A stretch of 20,004 nucleotides of DNA from Circinella umbellata (GCA_025093555.1 JAIWNF010000162.1:1-20004); one strand, 5' to 3'. Shown: positions 6,735 through 16,700, numbered from the stretch's first letter. The notes: generated by a model not told the origin, from the sequence alone. Translations and numbers: made by a program.

Positions 6735-7286
6735 TCATTGTTGGGGTGGAGGGCGTTCGCGAGTTGATTTGGGGAATGACTGAGAAGCTACACGCTTCCT
6801 CAGTCGTCGAGCAGAAGAGGGGCCAGGAGTAGGAGTAGGAGTAGGAGTAGGAGTAGGAGTAGGAGTAGGAGTAGGAGCAGGAGTAGGAGCAGGAGAAGGA
6901 ACGGAAGAGGTGGATGAAAAAGTAGTGAGAGGAGGCTGTTCAGATTCATGCGTAGTTGGTATATGGGATCGTAGTTGTTGAATTGTAGATGATGATGGCG
7001 ATGGTGAAGGAACAGATGGAGAAATTAATGGTGGTAGTGGCCTATAAAAGAAGTTCCAATTAGAAACATTATTAAACATACTACTAAGTTTTTGTTACTA
7101 CTCACATTTGATCTTGGGTATTTGATTCGTTATGATCACTGGTGCTACAAAAAAAACCTTTTAATACATCTAGTTTAACAAGTGCTCATACATAACTTAC
7201 ATAGACATAAATGACCCTTGAGTTCGTAATGTTGGTGTCGGCGAAGCTCCTCGTTGGCTAGATAAACCCATACGACTCCTATTCAT
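6735..7286 (-). CDS. Truncated spliced host-type gene with Pro-Thr repeat
   Basis: Three minus-strand exons join in one frame: 7278-7201 (or from ATG 7286), 7144-7106 and 7041-6735, with TGA at 6737-6735. Intron 7200-7145 is GTAAGT...TTGTAG (56 nt); intron 7105-7042 is GTGAGT...TTATAG (64 nt). Both interrupt a codon after its second base, and the visible protein is about 143 residues if started at 7286. Upstream, TACTAAC followed by AG (7297-7279) looks like the branch point and acceptor of another intron, so the true 5' exons lie further upstream and are cut off by the Ty3 LTR at 7332. The protein has a Ser/Thr-rich start (GLSSQRGASPTPTLRTQG), a (PT)n tract and a basic C-terminus (ARRLRKRVASQSFPKS). 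It looks disordered and I do not recognise the family. Confidence 0.6.
6825..6898 (+). repeat. Hexanucleotide microsatellite (GGAGTA)n inside the coding exon
   Basis: About 12 units of GGAGTA, with a few GGAGCA variants, encode the Pro-Thr/Pro-Ala tract of the minus-strand gene. Units are multiples of three, so copy-number changes keep the frame. Length polymorphism between strains is likely. Confidence 0.85.
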
Positions 7287-7331
7287 ATCTGTTAGTACGA
7301 AACAATGTATAAAATATTGTCTAATATTGCT
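7279..7331 (-). other. 3' remnant of an upstream intron, cut by the Ty3 LTR
   Basis: On the minus strand the LTR end is followed by AT-rich sequence, TACTAAC (7297-7291) and two possible acceptors: CAG at about 7290-7288, or TAG at 7281-7279. The second leaves a more usual branch-to-acceptor distance. No donor is present before the LTR boundary at 7332, so the element sits in, or has replaced part of, this intron. Confidence 0.45.
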
Positions 7332-7751
7332 TGTTATATCAATCAAATATAATAAAATAAAAGAGACGTAAATAAGTCAACGAGACCCAAAAGAACAATA
7401 ATTGAACTGAAGTTTATTAAAATAAAATATTATCTCTATTTATATGAATCTTATTATCAGTGGGATATATTGATATGTGTATACGTAAGATTTATATTTG
7501 TCATGGCCGTGTGAATTATGAATATAAGATTAATGATATTAAGATTAGACTTTGAGCGGTTGACGATATGATATATCTATGCAGCTGTAACCTTATATCA
7601 TTAAAGAAGACGGACTTCTGTGTTCTTATAAATCATGGTCCAAATAGGAAATACACGAAATGTCAGCAAAGCATAATTAAAGATACGCTATACTTTAATA
7701 ATTAGAATGACAAATAATTATCTTTATGAATAATATGTGTTGGATACAACA
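7332..7751 (-). repeat. Ty3 element 3' LTR (420 bp)
   Basis: On the plus strand it runs from TGTTATATCAATC to TTGGATACAACA. Compared with the copy at 12791-13211 it has two substitutions and one missing G (in CCAAATAGGAAA). The outer end contains a short inverted repeat, TGTTG-GATA-CAACA. It should carry promoter and polyadenylation signals; a TATAA-like motif lies on the minus strand near 7630. Confidence 0.95.
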
Positions 7752-7763
7752 TTACCCCCCACT
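7751..7763 (-). promoter_or_regulatory. Polypurine tract priming plus-strand DNA synthesis
   Basis: The minus-strand sequence AGTGGGGGGTAAT directly precedes the LTR terminal TGTTG. This is the expected position and composition of the RNase H-resistant primer for plus-strand synthesis. Confidence 0.8.
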
Positions 7764-7893
7764 AGGTTGGAACAACCGTTAAATAAGATAGATGCAAGCA
7801 CTTGTCTTTGATAAAAGTATATATCGATAAAACTCCAGTTAAAAACCCATGGGTCGATAGTTGGGAAAAAATAAGTTTTGGAGAAAGACATAT

Positions 7894-9141
7894 TTAAGTG
7901 CGTCTGCGTTTATTATTGATGCGTGATGATCGACGTGGTAGTGATACACGTTTCAGATTTTTGTTTGAAATCTTTTCTTGATTCCGACGTTGCCAATATC
8001 TTTCAATTTGTGTAAGGTCATTGAAATGTTCAATAGGTTCCCAAGTATCATCATCAGGACCGTAACCTTTCCATCGTACAAGATATTTATAATTTCCTGG
8101 TGTTCCTTCATGATCAATGATTGATTGAACTTCAAAGAAGTCATCGCCAGAAGCAATGGTATCCTGCGAAATTAATTTTATTTGATGTGGAGGAACATCA
8201 CGTGAGTGAAGAGCACCAGTTGCGTCAGTAAGAACGTATTGGCCATTGCCTTTATTCTTTCCATGAACTGTATAAGGGCCTTCATAACGAACGTCTGTTT
8301 TAGAGCGGCGAGTCATGTTTTGAATCATCACTTTGCTGCCAACAGGAAATTCTTTAATAATTCGGAATTTTTTAGAAAATTTTCCTTGCTGGGCTTTTTG
8401 TAAAGCATCCATACGATCACGGATGGCTGGTATAACAATGTTAGCCATGTTTTCTTCTCGTTTGTCATTGAAGTGTATTTTATTATTTACTTCAGTTGAG
8501 TTTAAATAATTGTAGTCTTCCCATAAATTTGGTTGACGTGCAAAGAAAAGAGAAAAAGGACGGCTGTTGTGTAACTTTGCAATTTTATTATTAATGCTCA
8601 GTTGTGCAGCAGGTAAGAAAAGATCCCAATCGTCTTTTTTACCATGTAATCGTTTAACGATAATGCTTTTCATAGCCTTAACTTTTGTTTCGCAAACTCC
8701 ATTGGCCATCGGATTATAGGAAGTAAGAAGCCGTAAGTCGATTCCACAGTTATCAAGAAGATGTTTAACAACTTCGTTTACGAATTCTGTGCCATGATCA
8801 TTTTGGATGATTTTAGGAAAGCCTAAATCAGCAAATACTTGAATAAGTGTTTTTGCGATCGTGAGACCTGTTTTGTCCGGTATTGGGCGTAAAAGTGTGT
8901 AGCGGGAATAAATATCAACAATAACAAGAATATAATTATTTCCTCTTGGAGTAGTACAATTAAGGTCACCTGTGTCAAGTGCAATATGATCCCATGGTTT
9001 ATCAGCATAAATGCTACGCATAGGATGAAAACCCTGTTTTGCGAGTGTGAATCTTTGACAGTCAGGACAACCAGATACAATATTTTGTGCATCCGTTTTA
9101 ATTGAAGTCCAGTGTATATGTTGACTATAGTAATTCATCAA
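7894..9141 (-). CDS. Ty3 integrase with C-terminal chromodomain
   Basis: This is the largest intact frame of the element (415 residues). The last part of the H2C2 zinc-binding domain is present as CPDC (25-28); its His half lies in the preceding frame at 9125-9931, so a one-base change near 9130 separates them. The catalytic core has D56 (ALDTGDL), D115 (QNDHGTEF) and E151 (NGVCETKVK), a DD35E arrangement. A GPY/F module (RYEGPYTV, 285-292) precedes a chromodomain at about 335-384 with FEVQSI, YLVRWKGYG and DTWEP. The tail is basic (RRSSRINNKRRRT) and may act as a nuclear signal. In the family, integrase inserts the cDNA and the chromodomain can direct it to marked chromatin. All key residues remain, but as written it has no independent start. 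Confidence 0.9.
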   Translation of the reverse strand: MMNYYSQHIHWTSIKTDAQNIVSGCPDCQRFTLAKQGFHPMRSIYADKPWDHIALDTGDLNCTTPRGNNYILVIVDIYSRYTLLRPIPDKTGLTIAKTLIQVFADLGFPKIIQNDHGTEFVNEVVKHLLDNCGIDLRLLTSYNPMANGVCETKVKAMKSIIVKRLHGKKDDWDLFLPAAQLSINNKIAKLHNSRPFSLFFARQPNLWEDYNYLNSTEVNNKIHFNDKREENMANIVIPAIRDRMDALQKAQQGKFSKKFRIIKEFPVGSKVMIQNMTRRSKTDVRYEGPYTVHGKNKGNGQYVLTDATGALHSRDVPPHQIKLISQDTIASGDDFFEVQSIIDHEGTPGNYKYLVRWKGYGPDDDTWEPIEHFNDLTQIERYWQRRNQEKISNKNLKRVSLPRRSSRINNKRRRT

Positions 9142-10588
9142 CTATAGCATCGATTCCGAAATGTCCGTGAAGATGAGCTTGTTGTAATAAGTTCGTACGT
9201 TCTTCAACAGGCGGAGTCATGAAGTCAGTATAGTCATTACGAATTGTAGCGGCGCGTTGAACATGTGTAGAATTATTAAAGTTCTTTTTATGTAAAGAGC
9301 GAGTATCACCCAAATAAGGTGTAGAAGCGAATAATTGTTTTTGTATAATATTACCCCCCTCCAGCTTCTGCGAAGACCAAAGACGTGATATAGTATCAGG
9401 AATAATATTATCAATACCTGGAATGTGAACAACTTCGAAGTCATAATCACAAATCGTATCGAACCATGTAACCATCATAGGATTAGCAATCGGTTGAGTA
9501 TGTAGGTATGTTAAAGCTTTATGATCGCAATAAATAGTAAACTTTGGTTGACCCCATAAAAATTTATGAAAGCGTTTAAGTGCAAAAACTATGCTTAAAA
9601 GTTCACGTTTTGTAGTAGAATAATTACGTTCAGCTTTATTTAAAGAGCGTCCCATAAAACCAATGTATTTATATTGATTGTCAACAACTTGATAAAGAAC
9701 ACTGCCAATTCCAGTGGATGAAGCATCAGTAGCAAGATTGAGTGGAAGCGATTCGTCATATTGACTTAAAATAGGAGCAGATTGTAACGCAATTTTAATA
9801 TTATTAAAAGCAGTGGTGTGTTCATCGGTCCAGTGTTCAGAAAGATTCTTTACTGTACGCAATTTATCCAATTTGCTGGTAAGCATTTGGACACCGGGAA
9901 TATGATTCCGTAAATAATTAATATAACCCAAATACCTTTGTAATGAGGTAGTATCTTTAGGAAGAGGTCATTCTTGAACGTTAGAAATTTTCTTTTTGTC
10001 AACAGAAATGGAACCACTTTGAATATTAAAACCCAGTAATGAAACGGATTGTTGTGCAAAAGAGCATTTTTCATGGTTAACAGTAAGGTTCACAGATGAT
10101 AAGCGACGAAGCGTTTCTTGTACATGATGTGTATGTTGCGTCATATTATTTGATGCAATAATGATATCGTCAACATAGACCGAAACATATGGTACATCGT
10201 GAAATAATATTTGCCTACATCGTTGTACATGAGCAGAAAGAAACTTTATCCCAAATGGCGATCCAATAAAACAATATTGTTTATTCATAAAAGTAAATGA
10301 CGTGCGATTTTGATGATCTTCAAAAATACGGAATTTATGAAAACAGCTTTTTAAATCGAGAGTAGTAAAAATAGATGCATTTTTCATTTTATGGAAAATA
10401 TCCCGAATTAAAGGAAGTTCATGATTATCATGTGTAATGTCAGGTAATAATAAATTTAAAGGTCTCATATCCATGCAGAACCGTAATTTTGTCATATTAC
10501 CATTACCATCCTTTTTAGGTACACATAAAATAGCATTATTATAAGGAGTTCCCGGAGGAGCAATTTGATTATACCATCTTGTAACCAT
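9125..10588 (-). pseudogene. Ty3 reverse transcriptase and RNase H, one in-frame stop
   Basis: The RT core (from about 10570) has APPGTPYNNAILCVPKKDG, LDLKSCFHKFRI, SPFGIKF and the catalytic YVDD at 10177-10166. The frame meets TGA at 9970-9968, where the family has a conserved Trp (QE-W-P-x-P), then continues in the same frame. The thumb region (YLGYINYLRNHIPG) and RNase H follow, with ATDAS, KREL, YCDHKAL and PDTISRL supplying the D-E-D-D residues. LEGGNI is encoded by a purine-rich stretch. The frame ends HGHFGIDAIVDELL at 9125, with the integrase frame overlapping by 17 bases. Together these would copy the element RNA and remove it; the stop and shifts disable this copy. Confidence 0.85.
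9350..9362 (-). promoter_or_regulatory. Candidate central polypurine tract
   Basis: The minus-strand sequence GGAGGGGGGTAAT lies between RNase H and integrase. Its last ten bases, GGGGGGTAAT, are identical to the tract next to the 3' LTR (7751-7760). Central tracts of this kind are known from Ty1 and lentiviruses, where they start a second plus strand. The function here is inferred from the match. Confidence 0.45.
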
Positions 10589-10944
10589 TCATCAATTTGT
10601 TCTTGAAGTTTAGGTAAGACTTTATTTGGCAAATCATATTGACGACGATAAACAACTTTACCAGAAGGAATATTTAAATAAACCATAGATTCCGGCATAG
10701 TGCAAAAGTCATGTGAAGGAATGTTTATATTTTCCTGTACAAAAGGTTTGATTTTATCCATAAATAGTTGATGTTCCACAGATGTACCAGCAGGGGAATT
10801 ATCTGGTTCAGGCATATCAACAGGTTGAGGAACAGAAGGGATTGAAGGTTTGTGCCAACAATATGCTAACCCTTTTAAATAAATACCAATGTGGGGCATT
10901 AAATCAGCGCCAATAGACACATCAGCAGAACAATTTAAATTCAT
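10492..10944 (-). pseudogene. Ty3 protease-RT linker and RT N-terminus, frameshifted
   Basis: The frame from 10944 holds IGADLMPHIGIYLKGLAYCW, a Pro/Ser-rich linker and the RT N-terminal region, with YRRQYDLPNKVLPKLQEQID and EWLQDGIIK. It then leaves the correct frame near 10565, where the frame ending at 9968 takes over with IAPPGTPYNN. After the shift the C-terminal residues are hydrophobic and meaningless. The switch fits a single-base loss. Confidence 0.8.
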
Positions 10945-11190
10945 TATTTCAAAATTGTGGAAAGCAGTAATTCCGTTGTGTATATCTTTGTTTTATTTGT
11001 ATAACCAATTCTATCTATGTTAAGCCAGGGGCAGCCATACCAATCTTGCCGGGACAAGAGGTAAACTCCAAACCAAGAGAAGAGCGCAGACCAGGTGTAA
11101 TTGCCGTAAATGTTGAACCGGGGTCCACAAAGCAAAAATGTCATGTCCCTCTAAGGTAATTGGTACATAGTATGATTTAGTATTTTTGAA
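10945..11190 (-). pseudogene. Ty3 aspartic protease, frameshifted
   Basis: The stretch reads YYVPITLEGHDIFAL in one frame and continues with the active-site motif as VDPGSTFTAI in another; a one-base loss in the TTGTGG stretch near 11120 explains the switch. The motif is D-P-G-S instead of the usual D-[ST]-G-[AS]. A further shift follows around 11030 before NIDRIGYTNKTKIY, and another at 10944. The protease would process Gag-Pol. Gag and protease are in one frame (11643-11020), so they look fused. Confidence 0.65.
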
Positions 11191-12657
11191 AAGATGTTTT
11201 GTAAAATCATGAGAATGATTGGACTTACAATTAAAGCAGGCTTTAACAAGAGATTCTTCAACCTCAGACATTAATGTATCCTCATTTGCAGGAGGAACAG
11301 CAGCAGGTGCAGCCAAATTCGGACAGACCGAAGCAACAGAATTATCATCCTGTACGGGTACAGGCAATGATGATGGTGGTGGTGGCGTGACTGGTACGGA
11401 ACCAGAAGCCGAAGATGATGATGGTGGTGATTGGAGGAGAGAGGCAGAGCGGATTGCCAAATGATTGACCTCACAAACATGACCTTGTTTCCAAGGAACA
11501 AAGCCACACTTGAAACAGTTTTTCTTCCCGGAAGAAGACGAACCAGCAGACGAACCAGCAGCACGAGCACCAGACGACGAACCAGCAAACTTTGCAACCT
11601 TACCAGCATTACCACCAGTCTGTAATGAAGACAAGGCCGACATTCTTCAGAGGAATGACGACCTGTTCCATGCAAACGGCAGTGCTTGGCGTCAGCTCTC
11701 TTCTTTCCTTTATTTTTCTTGCCGGAAACAGCAAGCGAGGGACCAGCAGCAGCAGAAACAGCAGACGAGTCAGAACCCGCAGCAACTTGTTTGCTGTGTT
11801 TTGAATGGACGACATTACCATAGAGCGACGAGCAAGATTGGCAGCATGGTCAATGGTGGCGCGTTTGTCCGGAGACAAGTGAGCTTGACCCAACGTCACG
11901 TGTTGAGCTAATTCTGGTAACAGAGACTTATATATAAAGCGGCCATAATTCGGTTATCCTCGCAACCCCTTCACGACGCAGCTTGTGGAAATGGTCGTGT
12001 ATTGTTCCACCGAATCATCCCGACCCATCTTCAACGAGAACAGCTCTTGCATATACTGCGCTTGACGGTCAGCATCTTGGATTCCATACTTGTTTAAAGT
12101 GTTTTCGGCGAAAGACCAATCCAAGGCAGCATGTGGTTTAAGATTGTCAATAAACCAAGAACGTTGGTCAGGGGACAACATACGCGGAAGCAACGGCACC
12201 AGTTGACATTAATGTCTTGACCGTACGATTCATAATATCCTCGAAACGATCGAGGCATTCGTGAATGGAGGCAAACAGGTCTTGGAATTGTCATGGACAT
12301 TACCTGTCCATTGTAATAAGGTAAGTCATTGGAACAATTAATCTTGATGATGAGGTGGTGACAGCACCTTATCCTTTTTAGTAACTTCTTCTGGATACCC
12401 AACATCATATCGAGACTGTTAGCATGGATAGCAAACAACTTTTGAACCTTGACCAGATCTTCTTCTGACAAATCATCTCGCACCATTTCTTCTTCTAAGA
12501 AAGCAATCTTAGCAACTAATTTGGCGATCCTAGGAGACATACGGGAAGAAGTAGTGACCGATACAGCAGAGCCAGATTCACTCATCATATCATCGTCAAG
12601 ATGATTTCTAGGAACAACAGGAGATACAGTGGAATAGAGTTTTTCTTGAGGTGACAT
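11191..12657 (-). pseudogene. Ty3 Gag with zinc-binding motifs, several frameshifts
   Basis: The start is ATG at 12657 (MSPQEKLYSTV), followed by a coiled-coil-like acidic region (IAKLVAKIAFLEEEMV). The Gag core, read over two frames, includes DLPYYNGQ, YGQDINVNW, PLLPRMLSPDQRSW and LFSLKMGRDDSVEQYT, typical of fungal Ty3 Gag. A TAA at 11956-11954 interrupts it before PNYGRFIYKSLLPELAQH. The C-terminal part has a C-x2-HG-x2-H-x4-C motif (near 11650-11700), then Ser/Ala/Gly-rich low complexity and a second Cys/His cluster (CFKCGFVPWKQGHVC). I count at least four frame changes. Gag would form the particle and bind RNA. Confidence 0.75.
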
Positions 12658-12790
12658 ATGATTAAGAATAAGGTAAATGGATAAAAAAAATTAAATGTGT
12701 GTGTGTGTGTGTGTGTGTGTTTATATAAAAATATAAATGAGAATGAGAATAGAGATTTAGATAAAAAAACGAGGAATTCGTTGAAAAAAA
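12658..12790 (-). other. Ty3 5' leader with (CA)n tract; no tRNA-type primer site seen
   Basis: The leader runs from the 5' LTR edge to the Gag start. Sequence next to the LTR on the minus strand is TTTTTTTCAACGAATTCCTCG. It lacks the TGG expected of a site pairing with a tRNA 3' CCA, and no TGG occurs in the first 70 bases. A 25-base TG repeat (plus strand 12696-12720) is (CA)12 in the transcript. Priming could be non-canonical. Confidence 0.5.
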
Positions 12791-13211
12791 TGTTATATCA
12801 ATCAAATATAATAAAATAAAAGAGACGTAAATAAGTCAACGAGACCCAAAAGAACAATAATTGAACTGAAGTTTATTAAAATAAAATATTATCTCTATTT
12901 ATATGAATCTTATTATCAGTGGGATATATTGATATGTGTATACGTAAGATTTATATTTGTCATGGCCGTGTGAATTATGAATATAAGATTAATGATATTA
13001 AGATTAGACTTTGAGCGGTTGACGATATGATATATCTACGCAGCTGTAACCTTATATCATTATAGAAGACGGACTTCTGTGTTCTTATAAATCATGGTCC
13101 AAATAGGGAAATACACGAAATGTCAGCAAAGCATAATTAAAGATACGCTATACTTTAATAATTAGAATGACAAATAATTATCTTTATGAATAATATGTGT
13201 TGGATACAACA
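12791..13211 (-). repeat. Ty3 element 5' LTR (421 bp)
   Basis: Same sequence as 7332-7751 apart from two substitutions (CTACGCAG, TTATAGAAG) and one extra G. It starts TGTTATATC and ends GGATACAACA on the plus strand. It would drive transcription of the element on the minus strand. Its outer edge touches the LINE at 13212 directly. Confidence 0.95.
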
Positions 13212-13763
13212 CACAGATAATAACAGTAGCGGTACTCATGGAAATGACAATAAAAATGAACCGAGCAACGTCATCAACAGTAACGGCAATAAAAAGGAAA
13301 AGAGCATCGTCATCAGCAGCAACAGCATTGAAAAGGATTCGAGCTTCGTCATCGACAACAACGACAACAGAAAGGAAATGGGCATCGTCATCAACAACCA
13401 CCAAAAACAAAAAAAAAGACCGACGATAGTCATAGTGCACTTGATAGTGATTCGACTGACATAGAAAATAATGATGAGATTGATGCACAGACTGATAGTG
13501 AAGATGACACTATAATGGATCTCGCTTCAACACCTAAATCTTCTTCAGTACGACCAAGCCTGATAACCCGACGCCCACATCGTACTGGCAGTACTAAGCC
13601 TAAAGAACAAAAAGTTAGTAAGAAACGCCAGGATAAACAAAAACAGGTCAACTTGGGATCTTCTCGTCCAGTCGAACAACATCCTCTGAACAACAATAGT
13701 CAACAAACTCCCAACAAAGAGATTATTTCTTTGTCAACAGGGAATGACGACTCGTGCCAATAA
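13212..13763 (+). pseudogene. LINE ORF1 C-terminal tail
   Basis: This contains four 13-residue repeats with basic and Ser-rich character (KRKRASSS, RIRASSS), then an acidic stretch (DSDSTDIENNDEID, DSEDD). It ends with a Lys/Arg/Pro/Gln-rich tail, ending TGNDDSCQ at the TAA of 13761-13763. The repeat frame and the acidic-tail frame differ; the run of nine A at about 13409-13417 is the likely shift point. Such low-complexity tails follow the zinc knuckles in LINE ORF1 proteins of Mucoromycota (from memory). No RNA-binding domain is left, because the element starts at 13212. Nineteen bases separate it from the ORF2 start. Confidence 0.5.
13262..13417 (+). repeat. Coding minisatellite, four 39-bp units
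   Basis: Four adjacent 39-bp units begin CGAGCAACGTCATCA, AGAGCATCGTCATCA, CGAGCTTCGTCATCG and TGGGCATCGTCATCA. In the frame from 13238 each encodes a 13-residue unit of the form [RW]A[ST]SS-x5-[KR]-rich. All three forward frames stay largely open, so the coding frame cannot be fixed from openness alone. Confidence 0.8.
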
Positions 13764-13782
13764 TTAATCTCCAACATTTATA

Positions 13783-16700
13783 ATGATGAACGAAAACAAT
13801 CAACCACCACTTTTAACATTTGCCTCACTCAATTTTCGAGGCCTTAAAAAAACAAAAACACAAAAACACAAAAACACAAACCATATTTTCATCAAATTCG
13901 TTCTCGGTCATATGATATCATTGCACTCCAAGAAACACAACATTTTTTTGATTTATCATTCCATGAAGCCTTCAATACTTGGACTAAACACTGTGGATTA
14001 GTTTCTTTTAATGAAAACCTTCTCATTTTACCATTATGGTCATCCATTGATGGTCGTATTCTTGCAGCCACCATTACTCATCGACAACATTTTTTCTCCC
14101 CTATTACTATTTATGTCATATATGCACCTGCTCAACGCATTGATCAACCACCTTTTTTTAATCAATTATACTCTCTTTTCAATTCACTTCATCAAACCGT
14201 CTCATGTAATATTATATTAGGCGACTTTAATTATAATCTCCATTCTACTCATCGTCATTCTCTTATCAACCGCCATTGGACACAGTGGCTACATGAATCC
14301 TGGTTCGACCCTTTTGCACAGGAGCCCCATATCATGCATGCTCCAACCTTTTTTGGTCATCAAGGCACCTCTAATATTGACTTCATTTTACTTTCTGGTG
14401 ATTTAATTGCTCGCGCTAAATCCCCCCAAATATCTTTTGTCTCCAATCGAACTGACCATCATGCTGTCTCTATCAAATTACATCTTTTTGATCAGCAATT
14501 TGGCCTAGGCATATGGAAAATTAATCCTTATCTGGCAGATAATAACAATATTCGTGATAAACTTTATCATTTTCTTAATGAAGGCATGAAGCACTTACCT
14601 TCCACTTATGCTTGCCTCCAATGGACCACCTCAAAAGTCAAGTCAAAATGTTTGCTAAAGATTTTTCATGAAAACAACATGCTCAAACAAAACGCCACCT
14701 ACAACAACTACGTCGATCACACCGTCAGTTACAACAACTCCAACATTCTTATATTACTTGTAATACACCAATTATCACCAATTCCGAACATACTGGATCT
14801 ATTCGTAACACACTACAGCATGAGCTTGCCAGTATGGAAAAAGAGATTGACCAGGTCACTGATCAGGAAGGAAACATCCTTGCCCTTCGATCAGGTCATA
14901 GATGGCGTGAATTGGGTGAACGCTCAAATAAATATTTTTATCGCTGTCTTTGGGAACGACATCAACGTCAGAACATAACAGCTTTACAGACCCAGGAAGG
15001 TCTCTTAGTACATAATAATAATGATCTTTTGGATTGTGCTCATTAGTACTATCATCAGCTTTATACTGCCACTCCTGTACAAGACCACCATATTAATGAA
15101 CTATTTCGCTCTACCCCATCTTCTGCAAAATTATCCGCCAATGACTGTGTATATCTGACTAGTGACTGGAATGATGATGATCTTACTGCATGTTTAAAAA
15201 AAGTACCTTTCCACAGTAGCCCAGGTATTGATGGTATTCCTTATACAATTCTCAAAGTCATTCTTCGCCATCCTGGCTGTCGCTCTCTTTTTCTTCAAGT
15301 ACTTAATGAAGCCTCCAAATATAGTCGTTTTCCTCCTACCTGGCAAAGATCTGTTGTTACTCTTCTTCCAAAGAAAGGAGATCTTATACTTCTAAAAAAC
15401 TGGCGACCTATTTCACTCTCATGTACGGATGGAAAAATCTTCACATGATTATTAACCACTCGCCTCATTGGCCCTTGTCAACAAATAATACAGAATCAAC
15501 AAACCGGATTTTTACCTCAACGTTTTATAGCTGATAATGGTCTGGCCACTCGTCTTATTATAGATATCGCTCACCATTACAACATCCCTGGAATCGCCTT
15601 AGCTATCAATATGGAAAAAGCGTATGATAGGGTTCATCCCCAATATCTACGTTCTATTTTTACTCTATTTGGCTTTCCAGATACACTGGCTAATAATCTT
15701 TCCTCTTTATTTTTTAATACTTCGCTTTGTATCAATGTGAATGGGTATTTGTCAACTCCATGTCATCAAGGGAGAGGTTTACGCCAAGAAGATCCGCTGT
15801 CACCTCTTCTTTTTAATCTCGTTCTAGAACCGTTTCTGCGAGCAATTAACTCTCATCCAATGATCAAGGGGTTCACTTTTGCCAGTCCTCGCCGTAATAT
15901 ACCCAACATTCCTGACAGTACACCACCACCACTTAAATATCTTGCTTATGCTGATGATACATCAGTCTTTTTATCTCGTCCTTCTGAACTACTAGCTTTA
16001 CTCGATCTTATACAGCTTTATAATAATGCATCGAATGGCAAGATTAATAGAGAAAAAACAATGGCAATGTCTCTTTCAGGTAAGAGACAATTATCTTGGA
16101 TTGCCGCCCTAACTAGGGCTGGTATTGGGGGATGACATGATTCCTCTTCTCCCCATCCAGTTATATATCTTGGTTTTCCACTTTCAAGTTCTAAATCTCA
16201 ATTAAAATACTTTCTAGATGCTCTTTTGGATAAAACTGTTTCTTATGCTCAAATGCTATCATCCCGGTCACTATCCATCCAAGGTCGTGGTCTCGTTTCA
16301 AACTCTCTATTACTAAGCAAAATATGGCACTGTATACAGATATTACCTATTACTAAGTCATATTTACAACAACTACAATCCATTATATACCAATATGTCA
16401 CTCAACAAGCTTTTCCACCAGTTAGCTTTGCAACATGTTCACGACCGCGAAAAGAAGGGGGCCTTGGTATTCTTGATCCTATTGCTCACCATTCAGCTTT
16501 ACAGCTACGATGGATAACGCCACTTTTGGACCCAACAACTGATGCGGATGCATCCTTTCTTACACCTATTATTAAATTCTGCTTGCAACTTTTTTCTCAA
16601 TCTTCATCATTTCTATATCCACTTGTTTTTCCGCAACGCCAGCTTCGTCCTTTATCTAGTTTTGGTTCTTTCAAATCTTTCTTTCGATGTATTGATACAC

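Larger units (their letters stand above)
7332..13211 (-). mobile_element. Ty3/gypsy chromovirus (LTR retrotransposon), complete but broken
   Basis: The element is bounded by two direct LTRs of 420 and 421 bp beginning TG and ending CA. Domain order on the minus strand is Gag, protease, reverse transcriptase, RNase H, integrase, chromodomain, which is the Ty3/gypsy chromovirus order. A polypurine tract abuts the 3' LTR. The flanks differ (ATTGCT on the left, CACAG on the right), so no target duplication is visible. The LTRs differ at two bases and one indel, but gag-pol has at least eight frame changes and two stops. It cannot make its own proteins as written. Confidence 0.92.

Noticed and set aside
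11219..11911. Plus-strand frames of 60-130 codons opposite Gag
   Set aside because: They are antisense to low-complexity Gag sequence and show no family features.
13162..13488. Minus-strand 108-codon frame
   Set aside because: It is the opposite strand of the 39-bp minisatellite; repeats in multiples of three keep all frames open.
9968..16135. Reassignment of TGA to tryptophan
   Set aside because: TGA sits at likely Trp positions in two elements, but TGG is common, other stops and many frameshifts occur beside them, and the spliced gene ends in TGA. Decay explains it.
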